From the NCBI GenBank assembly GCA_030295235.1, contig AP026136.1, forward strand, positions 1,116,001 through 1,180,000: a stretch of DNA of 64,000 nt, read 5' to 3'. This document shows positions 30,267 to 41,286 of this stretch, one piece after another (the stretch's first letter is position 1; each line of letters begins with the position of its first letter). The notes below the pieces were generated by a model. That model saw only the letters and a program-made list of their open reading frames with translations, was not told the origin of the DNA and did not search any database. The stretch is from Fistulifera solaris (Eukaryota > Bacillariophyta > Bacillariophyceae > Naviculales > Stauroneidaceae). Both the position numbers and the translations under genes were made by a program.

Positions 30267-32740
30267 TTATTCTCCGACTCTTTGATTGCTCCTCGTTTCG
30301 CCGTTTGAAGGACGCGATGTGCAAGCAGATTCTGGATCCCTCTTCCGGCTCCTTTTTGCAGTCTTATTTTCAAATGCTCTTGATCCATCAAGAGAATTTG
30401 TCGCTGGCATCAGCGGATCGCTTTCACTAAAAGGACTCCGGTCCTCAGACGACGCGCTTGTACTATCGCTGTAACGGCCTGTCACGTCGGTTTGCTTCAT
30501 TACAAAGTCATCGTCGTCGTCGATCTCCGCCGCCTCGTCTTGACTGAGATCGCCGAAAATCGATCTATTCAACAAAATGTAGTCGACAGGAGCCCGGCCT
30601 CGCTTTCCAACTATTATATTTGACTCGTCTAATTTTCCGATGTCTTCAACTTTGTGCCCAACCGTATTATCGTAGAGGCGCTTGCTCCGAAGTCGCATGC
30701 CATTTGCATTGCGCTCGGTGATATCTTTTTCAAAAAACTGATTTTCGTCGGCGCCGTCGGCCTCACCGTCGGAAAGGGCAGCCAGTTCATCTCGATGGAT
30801 CTCAAGTTCCACACTTGAAATCTCCTCTAGTGTAGCGGCACTACTAACCGTAATGTTTTCGTTCGAAGAATCATTATCTACCCGTTTCGCATTTTGTCGC
30901 TCCACTTTCTTTCGCCGTTCATAAGAATTTAGGTCAAACTTTTCATCGTCATCACTGCCGTCTTCATCTCCGCCCGACACTTCGCCGTTCGTGTCTTCCT
31001 CAAGGCCGAGAATACGGTTTACAAGTGCGATACTTGCTGCATTCTTTTTTCCTTTGCGAAGCATGATCGCTGCGGGGTAGTCAACTTCAGCATTCGGGAA
31101 AACGTCGTTTACATCCGCCCAAGACCGTAATGAAGTGGAATCGTCAATAACGTCAGACGTCTTCTTCTTGCTTTTCCCGGCATTCCTGCCTTCGGCCATA
31201 AGTTGACGCTGTATGCGCCTTTGTTCCCACTCGTCGCCCATATACTCGGACTGAACATGATGCAGCAGTTCTGCTTGTCCTGCACAAAGAGGACAAAACC
31301 AATCATCTTCTTCATGTTCAGTTAAACGGATAACCGGTTTCACGCAATGCTGGTGATATGCTCTAAAGCAGCCGTTTCCATCGCAGAGGACCAAATCGTT
31401 CTCGTCAGTAGCATAACCTTCCAAGCAAATACAACATACTAGCTCATCCAGCGTTATGCCACTATCGTCGTCAGTCTGCTTGTTATTGATTTTCCGTGTT
31501 TCTTTCGCTAATTGCACATTATCGTTTACGTCTCCTTTCGATAGCAATGCCTTCTCACTAATGTCGGCTTCATCGAGAATCGACCTTGGAGCTTCCTCTC
31601 CATGAAAGCGGTATTCGGGAGTCTTCGGCTCCATTCTCCGAGGGTTCATTCTTCCAAATGGAAACAAGACTCGTTTAACAAACTCAGTATGAAATTGTTC
31701 GTGTTTCTGTGTCCATTCCAGCAGAGTTCGCCACATCTTCTCGCCCGGCCATGTCGACCGGCAAGTTTCAATGGCCAACAACCAACCTCGAATTCGATAT
31801 TCCGCTCCGAACATTTTAATTAGAGTATCATGCAGTTCTTGTGAATTTTGAAAGAAATGAAAGTTGTGAGACGTACTGGTCCACGTTTGCAAACCAGCCT
31901 GAGCCAATCGATGGGTGGCGAGTTGCCCCGATATGGCGTTGCGCAGTTGTGAAAATGCGCCATGCCAAGTCGCCGCTTTGAGTAAACGGCTGGCCGCTTC
32001 CCATCGACGTTCCCAATCCACGACTTCCGGTATAGGTGGACTCACAAACAACAAGTCTCGATTCGAAGCAGGTTTTGAATTGTTGTTTTTGCTCGCAGTG
32101 GACGGTAGAGCAACGTCGGCCGCGTCTAGCTCCATGAAAAAGTCTGGCAACGGGTCCGCAATTCGCTTTTGGTTCCCAGTCACATCTAGGGACTTTTTTG
32201 AATTCTTTTTGGATTGAATATGCTTTTGCGAGATGCAGTAGAGGCAATGCCATGCACCTCGTGGGACCGAAAAGATGGGGACGAAATGGCATTTTTGATG
32301 AAACATCCGTTCGCAAGAATCGCAATACACCAGTGCATTGTTTGGGTCCCATAGACTTTCTGGTAAATAGGGATCGTTTTTGTTAAAGAAATAGGAAGAT
32401 TCCGATGATGCGTCTTCTTCTTTCTCCTCTTTGTAATCTTCCTCTCGATCGCTTTGGAAAAAAGCCGCGCGGTCGCTAAAGTCCAACGCGCAATGACATA
32501 GACTGCAAGCCCCAATATCTATCGATCCTTCTTCCGTTGCATCATCTTTAACTAACTGATTGTTGTGTCTCGTCGCTTTTTTCGAAACGGAAAGAACGGT
32601 AGCGTAAGAGAGAATTTTGCAAATGTCAGATTCCGAAACAAAGCTATATAAATATGCACAAGACAATCGAGGAGAGCATTACCTTCAGAAGATCCGACAG
32701 AGGCGCTTTTCTCCGGTGCAGCAGCTACCTTCTTGGCCAT
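30267..32740 (-). CDS. double PHD-finger chromatin protein
   Basis: Exon 1 (32740-32683, MAKKVAAAPEKSASVGSSE) and exon 2 (32551-30267) flank a 131-bp intron; about 780 aa. The longest frame runs through the intron to a TTG, so the ATG exon is easily missed. A first PHD-like finger lies at residues about 30-110 (CSLCHCAL... CDSCERMFHQKC... WHCLYC) with an acidic insert. A second PHD at about 390-445 reads CCICLEGY... LCDGNGCFRAYHQHC... WFCPLC. Between them is a helical region with Trp-rich segments. The C-terminal 300 residues are acidic and Ser-rich with a KKKTS cluster. Expected role: reading histone H3 tails in a chromatin complex. Confidence 0.85.
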
Positions 32741-33844
32741 GTTGACAAAAAAGCTACTGCTTCCTTCTGGTGAAGAGTGAAAATTAGTATGCAGCCAATC
32801 GGAACGACGACACAAAGTAATGCTTCCGAGAAGTACCACAAAGCAACCTCAGTTTCTCCTTTTCTACACTTCGATTCTTTCCTAACGGAAAAAGGGATGA
32901 TCAAGTTATGAAATTATGTATTGACCAAGAAAGGAAGACGGAAATAACTTCAACAATCCCTTTTGGGAGCGACGCAACGTGTTTTGTGACTTCATCGCCC
33001 ATTCTGTTTTCGTCGTCCGATGAAGGTGAGGAGAGAAGTTTTACCTGATTTCAAGTACAAGTACCCTTATACAAGTACCCTTGTATACGATAAAAGAGAA
33101 CGCTTGCCCAAAGTTCGTGGCGCGAAGACGATGCGCGATGTGACATCCGGGATAATTGTGAAAAATACAGTGGGCGACCTTTCTTGACTGCATTTCAGTC
33201 ATGAATCAAAATTCTCTCAAGCCCGACTGCGATTGAACCTGCGTTCTTTCTGCTAGCTTAATGAGATATATTTTGTCTTTGTTACAAAGGTATTATCTTT
33301 TTCAGCATGTGCAATGCGCGCCACGATTCGTCACGTCGAAAATTGTTTTGCCTGTTCACTATACACCAATGTGTTCCACGACTGCATTTCAGTCACGAAC
33401 ATGACATCTAACGACAATGCGAAGTCTTATTAACGTTCATTCTGCTAACTTGGTAAGCTGCATTTTTCTCTGGTAAAATGCAATATCGTCAGCGGTATTG
33501 GCATAGCACGCTTCGATTCTTTATAGCCTTGCGAAATGTTGTCTTCCTTACAAAGTATGTATATTGGACGTTATGGACCCGACGACTTTTCATCACGAAA
33601 CACCAACCATTCTTGTCTATAACGGTACCAGGTGAGGAATAAATTAAAAAATGTCCTATCCACGTTGTAGGGATTTATTCTCGTGACCTAAACCACTAGA
33701 AACTGTGTAAGGAATACATGTTCGAAACCTACCCAGTCTTTCTTTACCGATTGGCTGCTGAACTCATTAGTTGTCATCTGCGACAGATGTGCGATACGTA
33801 TTTCGACTCACATTCAATTATGATACTTGAGCATTAAAGTTCAG
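32741..33844. other. intergenic with inverted pair of the dispersed repeat
   Basis: 1,104 bp without a gene. The dispersed repeat pair at 33184-33490 occupies the middle; the rest is unremarkable apart from ACAAGTACCCTT direct repeats at about 33057-33082. Confidence 0.5.
33184..33490 (-). repeat. two tandem units of the dispersed repeat, inverted
   Basis: Palindromes TTGACTGCATTTCAGTCATG (33184-33203) and CACGACTGCATTTCAGTCACG (33377-33397) lie about 194 bp apart. Each is followed by GCGTTCTTTCTGCTAGCTTA-like (33241-33260; 33433-33457) and AGCATGTGCAATGCGCGCC-like (33304-33322; weaker after 33475) blocks. Order and orientation are the mirror of 15531-15906. Confidence 0.65.
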
Positions 33845-35206
33845 CTAAGATACTTGAGCATTTCCCATGCCATTAATTGCTTTCACGAGGCCGCCTGTTG
33901 CGCTACATAGAGCTCCTTTGAACACCACCTGCCCGTCACCGTTCGTCTTTAGATCAGGAGCCAGCGTCTCAAATATTTTTTTCTTGGCAATCTTGTTTTC
34001 GGGTTCAGGTTCCACGTCGGTTCGACCTGCAAATTTGACTCGCTCTCCCAGCGGCGCCTCGGCCGGAGGAATCACAAGTTCGACAGATCTCTTTTCTCCA
34101 TCATCTTTACTAGCACACAGAACCATCCCGTGGGAAGGGAAACCCACTAAGTTTCGTTTCTTGAGATTGCACAAAACCAGAACACGCGCATTCAGTAGAT
34201 CACTGTCTTGATAATACGGACGGAGGCCCGATGCGATTTGTCGTACTTCACCATTTCCTAAATCGATTTCTTCGCAGAAGAGCTTGTCGGCTTCCGGATG
34301 GTTCCACACTTTGACAATTTGGCCGACGCGAATATCCAGTGCCGTTATGTCAACCTCGCCTCCGTCTGACGATTCGGTCTGTTTTTCCTTGGCTGTCTTA
34401 GTCTCATCTTTCGGTGCCTTGGCGGGTTTCTCCTTGTTTGCATTTGCCTCTTTTGCGACTGTTTTCTTTTCATCTTGTTGTTGAGGTTTTCCTTTGGTAG
34501 CTTGTTTTGTCGTGGCTACTTCCTTTGCTGCTAAAATAGTTTCAATCGATTCAGTGCCATCAGCAAACCACCAACCTGACGGAGGAATGGATGCCGAGGC
34601 CAACCATGTCTGAAGGCTCGCAGGGACGGGGACTTCCACTTGCGCAGCTTGCTCAATCAAAATGGAAATACAAGCACGCATCCAGCGATCTACAGCCGTC
34701 GCTGAAACATCCGCCTTCTGTTCAATCAATGCCACCGCCAAGTCAAAGTCCGCCACGGACGGCACCGAACTCCCCGGCAACAAGAACGAATGTGTGATCA
34801 AATGCGACTGCAAAGAATCATCCATTGGTGTTCCCGCACGAATACTCGCCGCTACACTCATCCAGGCGGTCAAAGAGGCGCGTTGCAAAGCCGCCGGTGG
34901 ATTGGCTCCCGAAATGGTGGCGGCAAACATGCCTCCCGCCAAATAAAGAGGGGCGCGATCGAGGATTCCGTGCAATGCCGTAGTCACTAGCGCTCGTAAA
35001 ATAGCATTACGCTGCGTAATTGTAACAGCAGGTGTTGCATTTGTTGTTGAGAGTTGCATGACGTTGCTATTCTTCTTCTTGTCGACGGTAAATTTGCAGC
35101 AAGATCGCGATTTGAGTGCGGCGGTTTGAGCGATGAGATATAAAACAACATCTTTCTGGAGGATGCTTTCCGCAATAGTCAGCTCGCAAAGAGATGCTCC
35201 GGTCAT
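33845..35206 (-). CDS. tRNA-binding protein, EMAPII/AIMP1/Arc1p type
   Basis: 453 aa, single exon, ATG at 35206. Residues about 60-230 form a helical, GST-C-like domain. A Lys/Ala-rich linker (about 240-285) follows. The C-terminal EMAPII-like OB-fold domain starts at LDIRVGQIVKVWNHPEADKL and continues through EEIDLGNGEVRQIASGL, NLKKRNLVGFPSHGMVLCAS and FETLAPDLKTNGDG. Role from family: binds tRNA and helps deliver it to aminoacyl-tRNA synthetases (MetRS/GluRS in the Arc1p complex). No catalytic synthetase domain is present. Probably cytosolic. Confidence 0.88.
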   Translation of the reverse strand: MTGASLCELTIAESILQKDVVLYLIAQTAALKSRSCCKFTVDKKKNSNVMQLSTTNATPAVTITQRNAILRALVTTALHGILDRAPLYLAGGMFAATISGANPPAALQRASLTAWMSVAASIRAGTPMDDSLQSHLITHSFLLPGSSVPSVADFDLAVALIEQKADVSATAVDRWMRACISILIEQAAQVEVPVPASLQTWLASASIPPSGWWFADGTESIETILAAKEVATTKQATKGKPQQQDEKKTVAKEANANKEKPAKAPKDETKTAKEKQTESSDGGEVDITALDIRVGQIVKVWNHPEADKLFCEEIDLGNGEVRQIASGLRPYYQDSDLLNARVLVLCNLKKRNLVGFPSHGMVLCASKDDGEKRSVELVIPPAEAPLGERVKFAGRTDVEPEPENKIAKKKIFETLAPDLKTNGDGQVVFKGALCSATGGLVKAINGMGNAQVS

Positions 35207-35569
35207 TTATACTAGAGGAATATTCCAAAAGCTATGATAATCTGATAAGAGATACGGAGTATTGTTTATGCTTCAATGATGAGTGCAATACCAGGTACAA
35301 GTACTTGTAATGCAAAATGAATCCGCTCATCGTCGATCGTCGTATCAAAAAGCAAAACGAACGAACGGTGAAGAGCAATGCAAGTTTACTATAAATGCAA
35401 AATGTTGGCTGTTGGCTCCTTTTCTCACGACTCACCTGATCTTCAGTCCCGTCCAGCACGCATGTTTTTCACTTTATCCATTCGTCGTGTTTGAAGACGC
35501 AGAAAGCGACTATTTTCATTGACTCGTTATTATACGACTTTTTCCACCAACCCTTCAAATAAGAAGAAA
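35207..35569. other. divergent promoter space
   Basis: 363 bp between the divergent tRNA-binding and J-protein genes; no gene, no notable repeat. Confidence 0.4.
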
Positions 35570-36211
35570 ATGACGACACGAGCGGCGTCTGCTGCATTCA
35601 ATCTCCAAGCCAAACAGGAACTGGTGAAATTATTATTCGGAAAACAGTACTGTCGAAAAGGCCCCGTGGCCCATCGTATGCTCGATCATTCGATTTACTC
35701 GTACGAAGATTTGCGGTCGGCTTATTTGAAGCGTGTACAAGAAATTCATCCCGACAAGCACCATCACCACCACAATGAGAGTCAGAATCGTCTCGAACGG
35801 CAACAACAATTTATTCAGTTACAAGATGCTTGGAGTCGTTTTGAAGAATTGGCCAAAGTCATGAGAACAGTCCACCAACATCACCGGGAGAAAACACATC
35901 ACAATTTTACTCTATTCGGTGTAGGATGTTCTTTTGCCGATTCGGAACAGGAACGCAACCTGAGAAACCACTTTACCGATCAAGCCTGTCGGGGATGGTT
36001 TAGTGCGGGGGCACTGAGCCCCGACAATTCGATGGATGATTCGTTAAGAAATAATGACACTGTATCGACTTATGAACCTTTATTTGTGCAGGACGAAGAA
36101 GAAACTATAAGAGAAGAAGATATGGAAACTGGCCGGGATACTATCGGTACGGCCAATCACAATGAACAACCACAGGCTGCGATGGAATTTTTGCGTCGAT
36201 CTCAAAGATAG
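35570..36211 (+). CDS. DnaJ-domain (type III) protein
   Basis: 213 aa from the ATG at 35570; the frame opens at a TTG 51 bp earlier. The J domain (residues about 30-100) includes YEDLRSAYLKRVQEIHPDKHHHHH, with the HPD tripeptide that stimulates Hsp70 and a His tract after it, then QQFIQLQDAWSRFEELAK. The C-terminal part contains a conserved-looking FGVGCSFADSEQERNLR and ACRGWFSAGAL, then an acidic tail. The N-terminus lacks acids and is Ala/Arg-rich (MTTRAASAAFNLQAKQ), compatible with mitochondrial import. No Gly/Phe or zinc-finger region. Confidence 0.8.
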   Translation: MTTRAASAAFNLQAKQELVKLLFGKQYCRKGPVAHRMLDHSIYSYEDLRSAYLKRVQEIHPDKHHHHHNESQNRLERQQQFIQLQDAWSRFEELAKVMRTVHQHHREKTHHNFTLFGVGCSFADSEQERNLRNHFTDQACRGWFSAGALSPDNSMDDSLRNNDTVSTYEPLFVQDEEETIREEDMETGRDTIGTANHNEQPQAAMEFLRRSQR

Positions 36212-36703
36212 TATAATTCTTGACAAAACCATAGTTTTAAAGAGGTTAGAGTGACTTGCTTTTGTCGTGTACTGGTAAGGTTGTAAAAAAAATAAACTAG
36301 GTCTATGGGTCTGATTATTTTCTCTAGAAGAATCTAGAACGAAATCGTATTAGAGTTAAAGGTGCACATTCGTCGCGACGTGCATTTTCATCTAGTACTA
36401 CTGCATTTTCATTGAGGGTTAAGGTCAAAAGAAGTTGACGTTGGCTGGAGCTGGAGGTTCCTGACTCCTGACTTCTTGACGTCGCCAGTTTGAAACGAAT
36501 GGATTTTACACTATTACCGAGAGTAATTTAGTCGTAGTACTGGTGTCTGACGTGGGATGAACTTTCATGTGACGTTTTGAAGTCCAATCTGGGGTCGATC
36601 TTTCGTTTGGAACTGGAAACTTCGCTTTTCTCGATGACAAGAAAGAAAGAGGGCCGAGCAACTTCTTGTTCTCTTTTTTTTTACCTCAAGTGGTTTTAGC
36701 ACA
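36212..36703. other. upstream region of OTC
   Basis: 492 bp; holds the TGACGT cluster described separately and a poly-T tract just before the OTC start. No gene. Confidence 0.5.
36436..36575 (+). promoter_or_regulatory. cluster of four TGACGT elements upstream of OTC
   Basis: TGACGT occurs on the plus strand at 36436-36441, 36477-36482, 36548-36553 and 36570-36575, 130-270 bp before the OTC start. TGACGT is the core of bZIP sites and of the CO2/cAMP-responsive elements studied in diatom carbonic anhydrase promoters. Four in 140 bp is far above chance (about one per 4 kb per strand). Confidence 0.5.
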
Positions 36704-37962
36704 ATGGTAACGAGCGATCTTTCACACTCCTCTACTTCTTCTTTTCTCTCTCAGTATACAAGCATGTTGTTTCGATCCGTCACTTCCGCTGTATTCCGTA
36801 GCTCAACGATGACGGCGGGTCGCACGAAACTCTCGCAACATGTGCCGCGCGCCAGTTTCTCGGTCATGTCCGATGCCATTCAGTCGTTGAAGGGTGTGCA
36901 CTTTGTCTCAACGGATCAATTAAGGTGAGTCAAATCTGTTTATCTTCTTTAGGAGAGCTGAATGAGCTGAGGAGCTCGCCGCTAATAACCGACATTTTGC
37001 ATTCGAATGAACCGTCGCATGTCTGACACTTTTCTCGAATCTTGTCTTCTGATTCTCACAGCAAAGAAGAATTGCAAGGCTTGCTAGATCTTTCTAAATA
37101 TTACAAAGAAACGTACAAGGCCAAGGGAGGATTAAAACCGAAGCCACTCGAAGGCGATTCGATGGCCATGATCTTTCAAAAGCGTTCGACACGAACCCGT
37201 GTTTCGACCGAGACGGGCATCGCCATGATGGGCGGGCACGCTCTATTCTTGGGTCCTTCCGATATTCAGCTCGGAGTCAACGAAAGTATGCGCGATACTG
37301 CCTTGGTTCTCTCGCGATTCAACTCCATCATTCTGGCTCGTGTGTACAGTCACAATGATATCGCCGAATTAGCCAAATACGCGACCGTCCCCGTCATCAA
37401 CGCCCTATCGGATCTGCACCATCCGTTACAGTCGCTGGCCGATCTGATGACTCTACAAGAACACTTTGGAAAGGACTTGTCGGGAAAGACAGTCGCGTGG
37501 GTCGGTGACGGTAACAATGTATTGCACGACTTGGCACTCGGTTCGGCGATTCTGGGCATGAATGTCAATATTGCCACTCCGGCGGGCTTTGAATGCAACC
37601 CGACAATCTTGGCCAAGGTCAAAGAACTAGCTGCCAAGCACGGAGGAAAAGTCATGACGACTTCGGTGGCTGCCGATGCGGTGGCGAATGCGGATGTCGT
37701 AGTGACCGACACGTGGGTCAGCATGGGACAGGAAGCTGAATATGCGGCCCGCTTAAAAGCGTTCGATGGATACCAAGTCAACAAAGAGCTTATGAGCAAG
37801 GCCAACCCGAACGCTGTATTCTTGCACTGCCTTCCTCGTCATCCGGAGGAAGTGGCGGATGAAGTCTTTTACTCTCCTCAGTCCTTGGTCTTTGATGAAG
37901 CCGAAAACCGAATGTGGACCGTCATGGCGGTGGCGGCGGCTCAGTTGGGTAAAGTCGAATGA
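36704..37962 (+). CDS. OTC: ornithine carbamoyltransferase
   Basis: Exon 1 (36704-36924) and exon 2 (37062-37962) flank a 137-bp GT-AG intron; about 373 aa. The N-terminal 60 residues are Ser/Arg-rich and fit a mitochondrial presequence (MLFRSVTSAVFRSS is an alternative start). Signatures: carbamoyl-phosphate loop KRSTRTR, ARVYSHNDI, HPLQSLADL, the ornithine-side VTDTWVSMGQE and FLHCLPRHPEEV. Reaction: carbamoyl phosphate plus ornithine to citrulline, a step of the diatom urea cycle and of arginine synthesis. Possible regulation by the upstream TGACGT cluster. It is convergent with DLST. Confidence 0.95.
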
Positions 37963-38143
37963 AAAAGGAACGATTCTATTCTGTCGACGCCCTTGTAGCT
38001 TGTAGAACACTTGTTAGTCATTTCATTAGAACTATAACAACATAAAGGATTCCATATTCTACTTATTATAGTCTCAATAGTGGAATAAGGATTCGACGAG
38101 AGACACTCTTACTGCCATTAGGGACTTCTTACAATTAAGACTT

Positions 38144-39516
38144 TCAAATTTCCAACAAGAGCTTGGCAGGATCACTAATCTTCTCGGCAATGCTTTTCAA
38201 GAAAGTGACACCCTCTCGTCCGTCAATTAAACGATGATCGTACGTCAACGCCAGGTACATCATCGGTCTCGCAATAATTTCACCGGTTTTCGGGTCAACC
38301 ACGGGCCGCATTTTCGTGGCATGCATACCCAAAATGGCCGATTGTGGCGGATTGAGGATCGGCGTTCCCATGAGTGACCCAAAGACACCACCATTGCTGA
38401 TCGTAAAAGTACCACCCGCCATATCGTCCAAGCTCAATGTTCCGTTCTTGGCTTTTTCCGCGTACATGGCAATGTTGCGTTCAACGTCCGCGAATCCCAT
38501 GGTTTCAGTATTACGCAAGACGGGAACGACCAAGCCCGCTGGACTGGCAACCGCTACGCTGATATCGACATACTCACGGTAAACAATTTCCTTGTTTTCA
38601 TCGTCCATGTACGCATTGACAGCCGGCAATTCTTGCAAGGCGGCCGTCGCAGCCTTGACGAACGCACTCATAAAGCCGAGTTTGACATCATGCTTTTTGA
38701 AGAACTCATCTTTGTATTTGTTGCGCATTTCCATGAGATTTCCCATGTCACATTCTTGAAAGGTCGTCAACATGGCGGCGGTGTTTTGAGCGTCCTTCAA
38801 CCGAGCGGCGACACGCTGACGCATTCGACTCATCTTGGTGCGACGTTCCGTGCGCTGTCCCAAAAACAAAGTTTGTTCGGAAATGGGAGCTGCCGGAGGC
38901 GACGATTTCGCTGCCGAGGAAGTTTGCTTGGCGGGAGCGGGGGGAGCTGAAGAAGAAGAAGCAGCAGCCGGTGGAGGTTGAGGTGCGGCGGCTGGTGGTG
39001 CTGCCTTGGGCGCCGGTGGTGCTTCTTCAATGCTATGAGCAACCTCTTCCGGAACAGGTGGTTGAGAGCTGCTTTCCGGTGCGTCAGCATCTGTATCGAT
39101 ACGGAAGAGAGCGCTACCGACCTCTACGACATCATCTACTTCTCCCAAAACTTCGACCAGTGCACCGGCAACAGGAGCTCGGACATCTACCGAGACTTTA
39201 TCTGTCTCTAGAACCACAACTACGTCATCCACTTGCAAGAAATCTCCCGGTCCTACAGGGATATCGACAATTGTTCCTTCGGTAATCGAATCTCCCATAG
39301 TCGGAACCTGGTTGCATGTCAAACATGAGAAGAAGTTTATCACAGAGTCAATGCAACTATTCACACATTGTGACGTACCTCGATCGTTTTGACGGGCATA
39401 TTCCAAGCTGCTGTTGGTGATACGAAATGCCTTCGAATGACGGGAAGAACTGCCGTCGTTCGCTGCAGTATTGCTAGCCGATGATTCGACACGATAAATT
39501 TTGCTCGTCCCAACAT
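38144..39516 (-). CDS. DLST: dihydrolipoamide succinyltransferase, E2 of 2-oxoglutarate dehydrogenase
   Basis: Exon 1 (39516-39379) encodes the presequence MLGRAKFIVSNHRLAILQ through MPVKTIE. A 71-bp intron follows, then exon 2 (39307-38144) starting VPTMGDSITEGT. About 433 aa. The longest frame through this region reads the intron and a wrong frame of exon 1. The lipoyl domain has ETDKVSVDV. A Pro/Ala linker replaces the E3-binding domain, as in eukaryotic DLST. The catalytic domain ends with YDHRLIDGREGVTFLKS (HxxxDG). It transfers succinyl groups to CoA in the mitochondrial TCA cycle. Confidence 0.94.
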
Positions 39517-40602
39517 GATAGTGAATGAAATGCTGCGCCAATGTCTTTCAATGCCTCTTATGAACCTTCGCTTATCGATTTTTTGATGCTCGCCTTCTCA
39601 GCAGATGGTCCAAGGCTATGGTCAATCTGCAATGATGCTCAGCTAATGTTGAGTTGATGTTAAAAGATGTTACAATGGACGTGAAGGGTGAAAGAGGCGA
39701 AAGCGAGAGAAGGCGAACCTCTGCGATCCAAAAAAATCTTCTTCCGGTCTTTCCGTTCGAGTTCGGTAACATTCTACATCATACTAGAGACGATCGTAAG
39801 ATATCGTACAGTGTCTCAACTAGTGGCTCAGGACTGAAAATCTAGTCGTATACGAGTAAGATATACTCCGATGTTTCCTAAGAGCCGAAGTTAACGCACT
39901 CTATCCAGCCCTAATATACAAACTAGATTAAAAAAAGCTAGAGGGGACCCTATTCGATGTTGGGCTACTGGATTATAAACGCGTGTCGAAGAATAGAACA
40001 AGCCCGTCATAGAGGGTTATGTTGGTTGCAGGATTTTAATCATACCAAACAACGATCAAAGGATAATAACTTTTGCATCGATTGAACAGATAATGCAGCG
40101 GAAGACTTGGACCCTGAAAGTGTCTCAACTGCCATAGTTTTATCGGTTGTGCTTTTGTGAGGCGGTTCTGGCTGTCTGGTCCATGCTCGTCAAAAGATTC
40201 TTATCGCATGTTGTAACTGAATTCGGAAACGAGGAAGAGCAGCTATTTTGAAAAAATCTTCATCATCGTTTCGATCACATCCTATCAAATGAGAGCTTTA
40301 AGTCGTTTTATTTGTCTCACCGTGTACTACCTGGTACTGACTAATCCCAAATATTGTTGAATCATCACGGTCATTAAGAACGTTAACAAAAAACCTGCTC
40401 AACGATCAACGATGTCTCCCATACAAAGTACAGTGGAGTGCAGTGCAGTGGTAAGGTTACGAAATGTGCCAACTGTCCGTCCATCCGTCCTATTGCAGCA
40501 AAACGCGACGAAAACCGAACGCGCTGCTTTTTATTCATGTCGATAGTCTCTGTTGCTTTCCATAACGAACTGTTCTATTTGCTTGCAATCATTCCATCCA
40601 TT
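39517..40602. other. intergenic, no clear content
   Basis: 1,086 bp between divergent DLST and the COX7A-like gene. Contains both promoters; no other gene or strong repeat. Confidence 0.4.
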
Positions 40603-41000
40603 ATGCTTAATACTAGCAAAGCGTTTGCTCCCCTTGCGCGGGGATCTATGCAACAACGTCGGACATTTATCAATTGGATGACCAACTATCCCGACAAGGT
40701 GAGTTTGCTTTTTTAAAAGGACAAAACGCCGTTATCATCGAAATTGAAAACGTCGCATTTTAATTGAGATTTTCAATTATCTATGTAAATAAAACTGACG
40801 ATTTTCTTGTCTCTTCTGATGCGCAGATTGTGGAACTGAAGCGAGCACACCAAGTCGGTGGTCGATCGACCTTCACTTGGCTCAAGCAACCGCAAGACAA
40901 GATGGTCACGGCGGTAGGTGCGACTCTTATGACAATCGGATTTCTTCAGCTCATTCCGGGATATTACCGTTTGGCGTCTGGAAAAGGAAAGCTTGAGTAA
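40603..41000 (+). CDS. cytochrome c oxidase subunit VIIa-like
   Basis: Exons 40603-40698 and 40827-41000 around a 128-bp intron give 89 aa. The N-terminus (MLNTSKAFAPLARGSMQQRRTF) is a mitochondrial presequence. The second half, with VGGRSTFTWLKQPQDK, one TM helix (MVTAVGATLMTIGFLQLIPGYY) and RLASGKGKLE, follows the COX7A layout: a matrix segment with Leu-Lys, one TM helix, and a Gly-Lys end. Small respiratory subunits are poorly conserved, so a related complex III/IV small subunit is possible. Confidence 0.65.
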
Positions 41001-41286
41001 GAAGAGAAAGGAGCACCAGAATACTTTTGCCGAAATTGTAGTACAACAGTAGGATAGAGAGAGAGGGTAACGTGTTGCTCGAAAGAACTAACAGTAAACA
41101 TTTTCTTTTTCTTGGAGTTGAAGCTTTGTTATTTCTGATTATAATAATACCGTGAAATGAATCAAGTGCTGGGAAGTCTGTAAAAATGGAAAAAAATACG
41201 GTTACGGATAGAAGAAATCTTCTTATAGCATTCTTTACTCCTTTCGAGCTTCATTATCTCCTTCTCCGAATGTGCGGCTAGCGCGT

